DNA from: Mycteria americana
Lineage: Eukaryota > Chordata > Aves > Ciconiiformes > Ciconiidae
Assembly (NCBI RefSeq): GCF_035582795.1
Contig: NC_134367.1
Location: 121,236,562 to 121,300,561, forward strand
Direction: 5' to 3'
DNA: 64,000 nt
Part shown: positions 1 to 34,637 of the stretch, one piece after another
Position numbering within the stretch: the stretch's first letter is position 1
Layout: every line of letters starts with the position of its first letter
Notes under the pieces: generated by a model
Databases searched by the model: none
What the model was told of the DNA's origin: nothing
What the model saw: only the letters and a program-made list of their open reading frames with translations
Program-made: the position numbers and the translations under genes

Positions 1-2103
1 CATCAAGTGTGGACACAGGGCGAGGAGGTGGCTGCCTCCTCCACTCCTGCCCATCCTGATGCTTGAAGGGTTCATGACATCTCTGTTTTGCTTCTCTGAC
101 TGTTGCATCTCTCTTGCTGGCATGGAAATATCAACAGCCCAGCCTTGGTGCCTCTTGGCATAGCCTCCTTGCCCACTTGGCTTCACCAACAACCCCAGAG
201 CAGGACATTTTGGTGCTAGCATCCCCAGCCAACCTCAACGGGGCAGCTAGGGATCATTGGAGAGACTCACCATCCAGTGGCTCAGCCCCATCCCTTGCAG
301 ACACAAAGCGTTACCATCACCTCCAGACCCACATCAGCCCCTGCAGTGCCAGCATGATGTCCCCATGCCAAGGTCCACCATGCCCCTGGTTGCAGGGGAC
401 CTGCCTGATCGTAGGCGCGGACACCGGGAGGTAGGTGAGCCTGGCATGGTACCGTGAGGCTCTCCCCACCTGGGATCTCTGGGTGGCACACAGATATCCA
501 ACCACAGCCACCTTGTCTGAGCTAGGTCCTGGATCTCCAGCCTTGAGTGCCCGGGGAAAACAGGGAAGGCTCTCACCCCGCCGCGGCCGTAACAAGCTGT
601 TTTCCTCCCATCTCGCCAGCGCTTGGCTTCCAGCCCTGAAAGGAAGATCACCGTGCCAAGAATTTCTACGGCTGTGTCCAACAGAGCGAGCTAACACCTG
701 ATTTGCCCTTAATTACAGTGGTGGGAAAAAGCCCAGGGGCAAATGTGAAAGGGTGACAACTGGGTGGTGATAAGGACAAGACTTGTCTGTCATTTGGCAT
801 AAGGGCTTTTCCGGAGGGCTTTATTTCCTAAGAAAAATCAGCAGAAAGACTTTGAGTGTGCGGAGAAGCAGCTCAAAGGACAGGATGTATAGAAACCATG
901 CCTCCCCCTCTGCCACGCCAACATCTCCAGACCAGAAAGGTCTGGAGGCCCCTCACAGCCTTGCATCAGGACTGACGCACACGCCACTTGCATGCCGACA
1001 TGCCACAAGGCAGCAGGCGATGCAAAGTTACTGCAAGAAGGGAGTTAAAAATAGACGCTGAATTATTCCAGAGCTTTTGTCTAGCCTATTTGTGGACAAA
1101 ATAACCCCCATTACCTTCTGACCCCTGAGCAGCTCCAGCCGTTCCCACCACCACCGAACCCCCCTCCAAACCAGAGACCCTGCCCCTGCTGCCTCTGTTG
1201 TGTTCCCGGGTTGCTATGTTACAAAAACACTATTAAAGAGTGCTGCAGCTCCGAGCAAGGGCACCCAAAACCTTCAGATGGTCCCTGCTGAGGTTGTTAA
1301 TGGGGGATTTTTAGGTGCGACCAGGCTCATTCCTGATCCAGTGGCTTTCAGCTCTTGCCCCAAAGGTGTATTGCGCTTCCTTGCTTTAAACATGTACAAG
1401 AAAGAGAGAGAAAGCCACAGAATAATAATTAAAAAAATTAAATGATTTTATTTTACTTTAATTTAATTTAAAAAAATTGGAGAGGAAAAGCCCACACAAT
1501 GATCGGCTGAAGCACCGCAACAGTTTGCCTGGGATGCTCAGCCCCGCTCTTCCCACCCGCGCCCTGCTCGTACAGCCCTCGCTCAACTCCAGTGCTGGAG
1601 CAGCCTTAAGCTGCTGGCCATAGATGGTGGATTTTTTTAAAAAACCTTTTTTTAAATCCTTAAAACTTTTTAAAACACCTGGGAGAGATTTCAGAAGAAT
1701 ACAGTCTCAGGTTTCTGCACCCTGCATTGGAGTCCTGGGGTATCACAGACCAGTGCCCAAGAGAGATATTTTTTAATGACGCAGTTTGAAAGCTTTGATC
1801 TGTTTGGGCTATTAAATTTGTTAATGCAATTCTTTACATCCTCCCGGGCTTACACCTGAGCACACATTGTTTTAACTCAGCTGCTCCCCAGCCAGCAGAG
1901 GCAGTTTGAAGGGGAAACTGGAGTGGGACCGATGGTGCTAGCTGATGAGCCTCTTCTCGTTATGAAATATTGCGACTAGGTGTTGCGACTATGAAATATT
2001 GCGACAGGAAACAAGTCTCCAGAGCAACCTGGGAATCCGTCAGGCGGGTGATTGCACTCGATTCCCAGTCACTCATGGTCTCTTCCTGCCAAAACTCTGA
2101 TTT

Positions 2104-2182
2104 AATAATAATTGTAATGATGATAATGATGATAATGATGATGATAATGATAATGATAATAATAACAATAACAACAACAATA
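2104..2182. repeat. imperfect AAT/GAT/AAC microsatellite
   Basis: A run of TAATAAT, ATGATGATA and AACAACAA units lies directly 5' of a long AT-rich stretch. It is a simple-sequence repeat and is probably length-variable. Confidence 0.85.
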
Positions 2183-2183
2183 A

Positions 2184-2560
2184 ACTAATACATTACTATA
2201 ATTATATTTCTATAAATTTTATGGTTTTCTCTATATTAAATATTTATATATGCACATTTATATTATAGATAAATATATTTCTATAATATATGAACATCTG
2301 TAAAATCTATAGAATATATATAATTATATATAGTAATATATATTTATGTGATAAACATGTAAATATATGTTTATATAAAAATATATATAGACACATCCCT
2401 GGGGATGTGTGTAACGTCTGCTTTGCTGGATGCCCAGACACATTGCCTCGGATTATATGTATATAATATAAATGTGTCTTTATACAGTATATAAAAATAC
2501 ATAGGATGTAGATAATCATATATATTTTTAGATACACACACACACAGATACATATCCAGG
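2184..2560. repeat. AT-rich low-complexity block
   Basis: Dense TATA/ATAT repeats are interrupted by a GC-richer island at about 2391-2450 that includes a 9-bp inverted repeat at 2391-2410. A short CA run lies near 2535-2545. The open frames here are by-products of the composition. Confidence 0.75.
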
Positions 2561-5424
2561 AATATTAAACAGTGCTTTTACTAAGAACAAGACCCAGGGG
2601 AAACAGAACTGAGGGTAGCTCATTTCAGAGGAAGGGCAGACCTATAAAATTAGGAAAAATTCTAAATGCTGCAGCCTTCACCCCTCTTTTCTCAGTCTCA
2701 GGTGCACACCAGGCCCTGCCAGGGTGGCCAAGACTTTCTCTTGGCAGAGCCAAGCCCTCAGGCTGTTCCTGCTCTACCCTTATGCCACAAATTTGGCTCA
2801 AGCCCCTGCTCTGAAATGGCCTTGGGGGGTTCCTGGGAAGAAGGGCTTGGGCGTGATGGGGAAGAGGTCTCCCCCTGCCTGGCCCGATGGGGCTGGGGAT
2901 GCTGCTTCACCTTGCAGGGGAAAAAAGAAACTTAGCTGGGACATCACCTTTCAGCTTAACGGAGAAATGGCCGTAAAACATCTGCATTACTATTTATATT
3001 ATTTGGAGAACAAAAAAGGAAAGGTTTTCTTCTATAATTCCTTAGTCAGTAAATTAAAATGTTCACACATTGGCTTTCCAAGCACCTCCTGGACACATTT
3101 CCCTGGCATTTGCACTGTGTCTTTTGCCCCATAAACACCCCGATTTCCATTCTCTGCAGATCCTCCTCAGCTCGGGTGAGGCAGTTAATTGGCAATAAAT
3201 GGCTGAAAAACAGGCGGAGGATGGAGGGAAAGTAAATGTCCTCGGTGGGAAACTTAATAGGGAGAGCTAAGGAAGAAATAAATGAGAGGGAGATAAAGGG
3301 ATGATGCTGGCTACCCAGAAGAGCTTTTTCACCTCCCCTTCCCACCATGCCAGAAACGAGCCCATCTGAAAAGCGACTGTCCCAGCCAAAACCCGCTGGC
3401 GCTGAGCCAAAAGCAGATGGGGAGAAGGGCTGGAGTAAGGGGAGGATGGGACCAGCACTTTTGGCAGCATCTTGCATTGGCGTCGGATTCTTGGGCGATG
3501 AAACCAAAGGAAATCACTATTATTTTATTTATTTTATTGATGAGGCGTATTTACCAGGCATTTTATTTATGAGGCATAAAAACTAGGCGGTGGTTTGGGT
3601 TTGGTGCCTTTTTCCCATTGTTGCTTACTCTTACGTTCGCGATGCAGTCCAGCCTCATGTTCCTGGAAGACCATGAACCCCCTGGGTGAGACAGTGACAT
3701 CAGGCACGGTGGGATCAAAGGCTTATTTTTTAATTCGGGCTATTTTGACCTCCTGTTGTCGGCGTTTCTATGGCTTACTTAACCCAAAATGTCAGTGCAG
3801 ATGGACAGGCTGCCGGCACGTCACTCCCTGCACATCCCCAGTTGGAGTTTTCAGGAGCAGCAGCATTGGGAAGCTGTATGCATCAGCTTGCACGTGTCCT
3901 GTGAGAAAAACCTCTCCCTCGCATTTTAATCTAACTCTTGGGCAATTAAGTTTTTTAAAATAAAGCCAGGGACATGTGCTGCACAGCCTCTCCTCTGTCT
4001 GTCCTTCAGCTGACGCCCGCCGAAGGAATCGGGAGGAATTGCTGGGGGCGAACAGACAGACAGACCCTATCAGCCCCATCAGCTTCATTTCCTTAATCTC
4101 CTAAAAAGATGCCATCAGAGCTCTGGGCACCCAGAGTTTTACCAAAATTTGCCAGTTTGAGGTGGGTTGATTCTGGTTACCTCCATCCTAAGTGACGCGG
4201 TGACCTGACCAACGGCATCAGTGCTCAGCCTTGATTTTTCCCTTACTTCCATAAAACTCAGTGAAGGAGGAAGGGTTTTCTCCTGGTTCTACCCCAGTGA
4301 GACAGGTCACTGAAATTACTTTTATTGCAAGCAGATAAAAAGTTTTCCCTGTTTATTACCCTGTAAGTTATGCCTGTAATTTTCCTGTAAAAGGATGGCT
4401 TTAAAAAGTTGTTCCAGTACTATCTGGAGATCATCTAGCTTGCGTTTTTGGCTTGCAGGTGTTGGATGTGGGATCGTAGTAGCACTGAGCTGTAGGAATG
4501 GAGTGCTGGGTTTAAAGCGAAGTGTTTTAATTAACAGTGCAAGCACAGGAGTGGGGCTGCTTTTTCATTTAAGGTAATAGCAAGCTGCTGTCAACGTCTG
4601 GAGAGAAGGAACAGGACTTTGCTGAAGTCTTGGAGTGAATCCAGGACTTTCCTGCTGGTGGATCTGGGGCAGAAGAGAAGCAACTTCCCCGATGCGGAAG
4701 AGGCAGCGTGTGGCCCCGTCTGGCAGTACAAAGTGCAAAGGGATGCTCCCAGGCCAACTGGATTGGGATATAAAATTCGTGGAGTACTTCAGGTCTTTGC
4801 ATTTTTGGTTTTCTTTAAAGCCAAGAGGCAGAACTGGGCAGATCCAGATGGGACCCCAAAATGAACCGACCGGCTTATCCTGGGGGTTGCATGTTTTTCC
4901 CCAGACTCTACGGGGAGCCTCATGAACGTGGCTGAGCCTCGGTGCCTGCAGCCAGGAGGGATGAAGCCCACCCTGCCCATCCCAGGCAAGGCTGCCTGTG
5001 TCTCCCACCCATCCATCTCTTGAAACTGGGGTTCAGCACTACCCTGGCAATTCCCATGCCCCTCTCCTTGTGGAAGTGGGGCACTGGTCTTGTTTGCAGT
5101 TCAACTTGGTGTGGATATAAGGAGCAGTTCAGGTATGTTTCGGTGTCCTTATTATCGGTGTAAAGGGCTGCACTGAATCATTCAACCATGTATTACATGT
5201 TTTTATATACATGCATATATATATAAGCCCATATAGAGCTGATGGGAGGGAAGGGGCATCCCTGCCTCCCCAAAACACGGCAAAGCCAGGTGCACTGACC
5301 CATCCCACCACCAAAGGTGGGCTTGGGCCGACACGTTGGTCTGCAGAGGGGCATGGGAGGCATTTCCCTTCTGCAGGCACAGCTGCGGGGCGATGCTGGG
5401 CTTAGGGCGATGTGCTTGGGGCGA

Positions 5425-5535
5425 TGAGGTGCTTAGGGACATGGTGTAGCAGTGGACTTGGCAGCGTTAGGTTTACCGTTGAACTTGATGATCTTAAAGC
5501 TCTTTTCCAACCTATACGATTCTGTGATTCTGTGA
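5425..5535 (+). mobile_element. CR1 LINE 3'-end fragment
   Basis: The stretch begins GAGGTGCTTAGGGACATGGT and continues with a TTGAACTTGATGATCTTAAAG-like block. It ends CTTTTCCAACCTATACGATT followed by two TCTGTGATTC-like units. This is the layout of a 5'-truncated avian CR1 tail, inserted sense to UGP2. The copy is short and shows no reverse-transcriptase coding sequence. Confidence 0.85.
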
Positions 5536-6476
5536 CGTGGAACAGCCAGGCCCTGTTGCAGCTTAACCCCCGCCGGCAAGGCTGCCGATCCCAGTGTTCG
5601 CTGGAGCTGTTTCTCTTTCTTGAGTCTAGAACTAGTCGGTATCTGCTCCCATCCTTTTTGGGCTGCTGCATCCCACCAGCACCGGACTCTGCACTGTCGG
5701 CTCCCGCCCACCGATAAAAAAAAGGTGCTGCTATTTACCTGTGGGGTGCTGGAGAGTATTTATGGCAGGCAGAGGCACAAGCATCTGCCATACTTGGGTG
5801 CCAGCACCGTAAAGGAGGAAGCCCAGCCAGTGCTGGGAAGCATGTTCAAGCAAAAATGGGGAAAATATTTTTTAAAAGAGAGAGGGAAGTTACAGCTGAG
5901 TTCAGCAGCGATGCTCGGCCTTCGGCACCTCCTTGCTTGCTGAAGACGCTCCACCAGCACAATGCCTCCCCAGCACCGAATGCTGCAGGGCAGTCGGGGC
6001 GGGGAGGCCTTTCAGCCATGGGTGGAGGTGCTTAAATTCACGATAAACTTGATAAATCACAAATATTACAGACACGTTGCACTGAACGGTCCTTAATCTT
6101 GGCTTACAGCCCCGTTTTTCGAAGCTCCCACCCTTGCACCGCGGATGTCGCAATAGAATAGCAATGGCGATTTCTTTCCACGCGTCTCCCCGTGGGGCGG
6201 AAGGACCTGAGGAGAGCAGCGGGGTGAATTACCGACGGCTAACTGCAGGAGAGGTCCGGCGCTACCGCCCCCGCTGCAAACTCCCGGGCCAGCGCCCGTC
6301 TTCCGGCGCCCCACGCAGCCTCGCACCATCCCCCGGGGAAGGCGCTCGCTTGTGCCAGCCCTGCGCTGGCCAGGGGAAGGCGGAGGGCCGCCGCCCGCAC
6401 TACCCCAGGGACCCTGCCCTGCCTGGGGCTGGCTCTGCGCGGCCGCCATCGCAACCCCGCACGGAACCGCAGCCCG

Positions 6477-6486
6477 GCGCATGCGC
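6477..6486. promoter_or_regulatory. NRF1-type palindromic site
   Basis: GCGCATGCGC is a perfect palindrome and the core of the NRF1 consensus. It lies inside the CpG island, where such sites normally act close to the transcription start. Binding is inferred from the motif only. Confidence 0.6.
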
Positions 6487-6545
6487 GGCCGCACCGCCTT
6501 CCCTTCAGCGGCGGGGCGGAGCGGGGCAGAGCGCCCGCCCCTCCC

Positions 6546-6552
6546 ACTTCCG
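6546..6552 (+). promoter_or_regulatory. ETS-family core site
   Basis: ACTTCCG is the reverse complement of the CGGAAGT core bound by GABPA/ELK-type factors. It is set in the CpG island just before a CCG triplet run. It is a common core-promoter element, but a short motif, so chance occurrence is possible. Confidence 0.45.
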
Positions 6553-6652
6553 CCGCCGCCGCCGCCGCGAGGGGCCCGCCGGGAAGGGGGGAGGGGGGAG
6601 GGCGGACAGGGTGGGCGGGGGCGCGCGCGCGGCACGCGAGTCTCCGCGCCGC

Positions 6653-6680
6653 CGCCCCGCCCCGCCCCTCCCCGCCCCCC
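6653..6680. promoter_or_regulatory. cluster of GC boxes (Sp/KLF)
   Basis: Consecutive CCGCCCC and CCCGCCCC units form several overlapping GC boxes within the island. This supports a TATA-less, Sp1-driven promoter. Confidence 0.55.
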
Positions 6681-7270
6681 GCCGCCCGCGGTGCCGGCAG
6701 CGACGAGGTGGGTACGGCGGGACCGCCGCCTCCCCATCTCCTCCCCGGGGCAGCGTGAGGGGGCGGTGGCGGCGAGGAGTGCCCCTCACGGCCCCCCCCG
6801 CCGCCTGAGGGAGAGGCGGGGCCGCCCTTCAGGCCTAACGGCCGAGCCGGGGGGCGGCCGTGCCGGCCCGGCCTGTCCCGTCCGGGAGCGGGGAGGAGCC
6901 GTGCGGGGAGCCCCGGGGAGGCGGGAGGCCCAGCCCGGCGGGGAGGGGAGAGGAGGGGAGGGTTGGGGGTGGCGAAACCCGGGGCGCGGCGGGTCCGCCT
7001 CTTTCATTGATGAAATTTAAATTCCTCGGGGTTTGCCTCCCGCCCGCCGGGTCGGGAGGGACTGCTTGGCTGAGGGGCCAGCGCGGCGGGCGGGCGGGCG
7101 GGCGGGCTGCTCCCAGCGGGGCCGGGGCCGCGGCCGCTGTCGCCGTCTCTCCCGCTTCCCCGCCGCGCAGCTGCTCGACCGCCGGCGGCCAGCCTCCGGG
7201 AGGGCAGGCTGCCCTCCCGGCCTTTCCCTCCCCAGCCTAGGGGTCAAAATAACCCCCCAAACAATTCAGT

Positions 7271-7283
7271 CTATATTTATAAG
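7271..7283 (+). promoter_or_regulatory. UGP2: TATA-like / MEF2-like AT element before the long-isoform ATG
   Basis: CTATATTTATAAG lies about 32 bp upstream of the ATG at 7315, where the sequence abruptly turns AT-rich after the CpG island. It resembles a TATA box and is one base off a MEF2 site. If used as a TATA box it would give a very short 5' leader for the long isoform. It may instead be ordinary leader sequence. Confidence 0.35.
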
Positions 7284-7314
7284 AGCAAAGTATTTATTTT
7301 ATTAAAGAGCGAAA

Positions 7315-32340
<25,026 letters not shown>

Positions 32341-32725
32341 GTCTGTGAAAGGGCACGGTCGGTTCTGTAGACTGCTGTGCTAAACCAGCCTCGTAATGGA
32401 AGAACTTTTTAAGCATTAGAAATATAAGTACACAGAGGGCCTATGCTTTGTCATCTTCACAGTACCCTGCAGTATTAATTTAAAATTAATTTCTCTTGCT
32501 TATCTTTTTAAGCAGACACATAGCGCAATGGATGTGCGTAAGTAATGCTTCAGTCCTTAAAGAGATTCTGTAACTCAGTTAATATAACCTTGAAGTGCAA
32601 TACTGTTTGTCTTGAGGTAAGATGGACAGATCTTCTTTGATAAGAAGTTAAGAGGCTTGCCTCTAACAGTTAGTAGTTTTGAATTGCTTGTAACTGCAGA
32701 AATAAAGCTGTGAAGCAATACATGT
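32341..32725 (+). other. UGP2: UGP2 3' UTR, proximal form
   Basis: Non-coding sequence from the TGA to just past a canonical AATAAA at 32701-32706. The end point is inferred about 20 nt after the signal. Longer forms could use the signals at 33118 or 33317. Confidence 0.65.
32701..32706 (+). terminator. UGP2: UGP2 proximal poly(A) signal AATAAA
   Basis: This is the first canonical hexamer, 361 nt after the stop, followed within 20-40 nt by GTGGGAC and later T-containing sequence. It is the best candidate for the main cleavage site. Confidence 0.65.
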
Positions 32726-34043
32726 GGGACAACACAGTTAGCTACTCATGTGACTTTATGAAGTATAAGTGGCAGGCACAGTTGAAAACCGAAAGTTTCA
32801 CTACTGCTAAATGGGCTGTTAACAACCCTGTATTTCATGTGCTCACAAACATCCCAATCTATAGCCCTCTTTAACCCCCCCAAACTGCAAGCGGGATGTC
32901 CTATCCCAATTGTATGTCAAGATACTGGGGTAAGGCTGTCAATACCTCCATTTCTGTATTGTGAGAGAGGGAATCGTTGATGTTCCAAACTCACCCAAAG
33001 AATCTAATACTTGAGAAAAACGCCTCGGTATCCACATGTGGTGTTTGCTTTTTCACATCCCATTTAAGACTGCATCTCCTGTTAATATCTCAATCCTTGA
33101 TCTGCCCTCTTTTTTTCAATAAATGGATCATGTTGACTACACCCATGTCCATATTGTCACAGCCATGTATGTTAACTTATCTTCTTTTGAGTCATTTCTA
33201 AATTTGTACAGGAATTGAAATCCCTGTCCTGATCACTATTGATTTCTTAATGTTTCTCTTGTATTTACATGCAGACAACTTTATTTTATAAGCTTAGTAT
33301 AACACTGGTATGTATCATTAAAGAAGTTGGTCTTTAAAAACAACTGTGATTTTATAGCTTTATTTTGACTGATAATTAGTGACATCTGTTATGCTAACAG
33401 ATAAGCATGCCTGTCTGAAGAAACCATAGGCACACACACACTGTAGACCATTCTGTTGTACATAATCATCACAGGGTTAGGCACTCAGACTATGGTTAGG
33501 TAAAGAGGTGTGAGGTGAAATACACAGGCACTTTTACTCAGTTAACTGGCAGTGTCCAGTCTTAAAAGGTAGTATTAAAAACTCTTCAATAAATTAATTT
33601 CAGCTGCACCTTCCTTAATGGTGCAACCTTTCATAAGCAGCTAAAAACTTTAAAGTTCTTCCTGCCCTGTTTTCTGCATCCTCCTCTGTCGTTATGCACA
33701 CAGCTTTGTGGCTTTAAAACGGCAGAGCAATTGGTGAAGTCCTGAAACACTCCCTGTCCTTACCCTACTGTCAGTGGCACTGCCTTGTCCCTGGTTGGGT
33801 AGCTGCAGGAAACCATCCCCCCCACCAGCTTTTTTGCTACCTTCAAATTCCACCAGAAGCCTGCTGTTACGCTGTCACTGCTAACAATTATCATTTCACA
33901 ACTCTATCCTGTAGGTAATGGCTTCAGTGAACTGACAATTTGTTAGAAAATCCTATCCTCAGATGGCAGTAGAGCCCAGATGTGAGAAAGCCCCTGAAAC
34001 AAGACTGTTCCCTAACAACTCTGAATCCTATATGCAAAAGACA
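32726..34043. other. intergenic space between convergent UGP2 and VPS54
   Basis: No coding sequence is recognised. It contains plus-strand poly(A) hexamers AATAAA (33118-33123 and 33588-33593) and ATTAAA (33317-33322). It also contains minus-strand AATAAA at 33280-33285 and 33359-33364. Extended 3' ends of either gene could therefore run into this space. Confidence 0.7.
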
Positions 34044-34049
34044 TTTATT
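34044..34049 (-). terminator. VPS54: VPS54 poly(A) signal AATAAA (minus strand)
   Basis: TTTATT on the plus strand reads AATAAA for VPS54, 483 nt past its stop. A nearer ATTAAA variant lies at 34213-34218 (plus-strand TTTAAT). Which one is used cannot be told from sequence. Confidence 0.5.
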
Positions 34050-34531
34050 TATATAAAGTTCTGTAAAAAAATAAATTTTAGAACAGCATAGTTTCATAGA
34101 GAAAAACATTTTCTACAGCGTTCCAACTGCAAGATTTTTATATTGTACCATCATTAAATAAGGTGGGACACCATGTGAATTTCATTGCACTAGAAGAAAT
34201 GCAAAGCATCTTTTTAATATAAAGATATACAGAGCATTCTAGACAACTACAGCTGTGTTACAGCTATGTGTTCTTTTGGATTTGGTCCAAAGAAACCTGA
34301 GTCTGTTTCCAGAGAGAATGAAAAAACATTGCACAGACAGCTGATCACTTGTTTCTTGCTGAAGGACACTGAAAAGATCACTCCCTGCAGCTCACTCTGA
34401 GTCTAGCTTCCCCGACTATCAATAGTGTCCTTTCTTGGACTCTGGTCTTAAGTATTCACCTCACAGTCATCACGCTGCTTAGAAGAAAGTCAGTCTGTTG
34501 TCAGAGCCAAGTGGCTGCTCCCAGTGGATTA
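34050..34531 (-). other. VPS54: VPS54 3' UTR
   Basis: Sequence from the VPS54 stop to the first canonical AATAAA on the minus strand. No coding potential or other feature was recognised. Confidence 0.6.
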
Positions 34532-34637
34532 TCACCTCTTCTGCTCCCAAATTTCAGCCATGTTTAGGTCTAAGTTGTTAAGGCCTTTCAGAGCTTGAAG
34601 GTTTCCAGTGTAAAAAGCTACATCAGAAGTCACCAGT
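34532..34637 (-). CDS. VPS54: VPS54 terminal exon
   Basis: It completes a split Gly codon, then encodes LVTSDVAFYTGNLQ through LNMAEIWEQKR and TGA (34532-34534). The end matches human NMAEIWEQKR. The acceptor is TTTCACTGCAG. The codon at 34565-34567 encodes the leucine altered in the mouse wobbler mutant (human numbering 967), here unaltered. Confidence 0.95.

Larger units (their letters stand above)
1..6120. other. intergenic region upstream of UGP2
   Basis: I recognise no exon or RNA gene in this stretch. The open frames (up to 153 codons, on both strands) overlap each other, lack recognisable domains and are not flanked by splice sites that would join them to anything. The region holds a trinucleotide-type microsatellite, an AT-rich block and a CR1 tail, each listed separately. 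The rest looks like unique non-coding DNA. Distal enhancers cannot be excluded by eye. Confidence 0.7.
6120..7260. promoter_or_regulatory. UGP2: CpG-island promoter of UGP2
   Basis: This 1.1 kb stretch is strongly GC-rich and dense in CpG, unlike the AT-rich DNA on both sides, and it ends about 55 bp before the UGP2 long-isoform ATG. It contains GC boxes, an ETS core, a perfect NRF1 palindrome and two G-quadruplex-type runs. Such islands are typical housekeeping promoters. By analogy with mammalian UGP2, a non-coding first exon that splices to exon 2 (for the shorter isoform) may start here. GAG|GTGGGT at 6705-6713 is a possible donor, but the exon itself is inferred. Long open frames on both strands are products of GC richness. 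Confidence 0.85.

Noticed and set aside
2104-2182. Repeated ATGATGA motifs suggesting C boxes of a snoRNA
   Set aside because: They are units of a microsatellite; no matching D box or terminal stem was found.
3046-5008. 147- and 153-codon minus-strand open frames upstream of UGP2
   Set aside because: No recognisable motif, overlapping plus-strand frames of similar size, and no supporting splice or promoter context.
6093-7305. Several 90-224 codon open frames on both strands across the CpG island
   Set aside because: They overlap one another in opposite frames and are Pro/Arg/Gly/Ala-rich. This is what GC-rich DNA gives by composition; no domain is visible.
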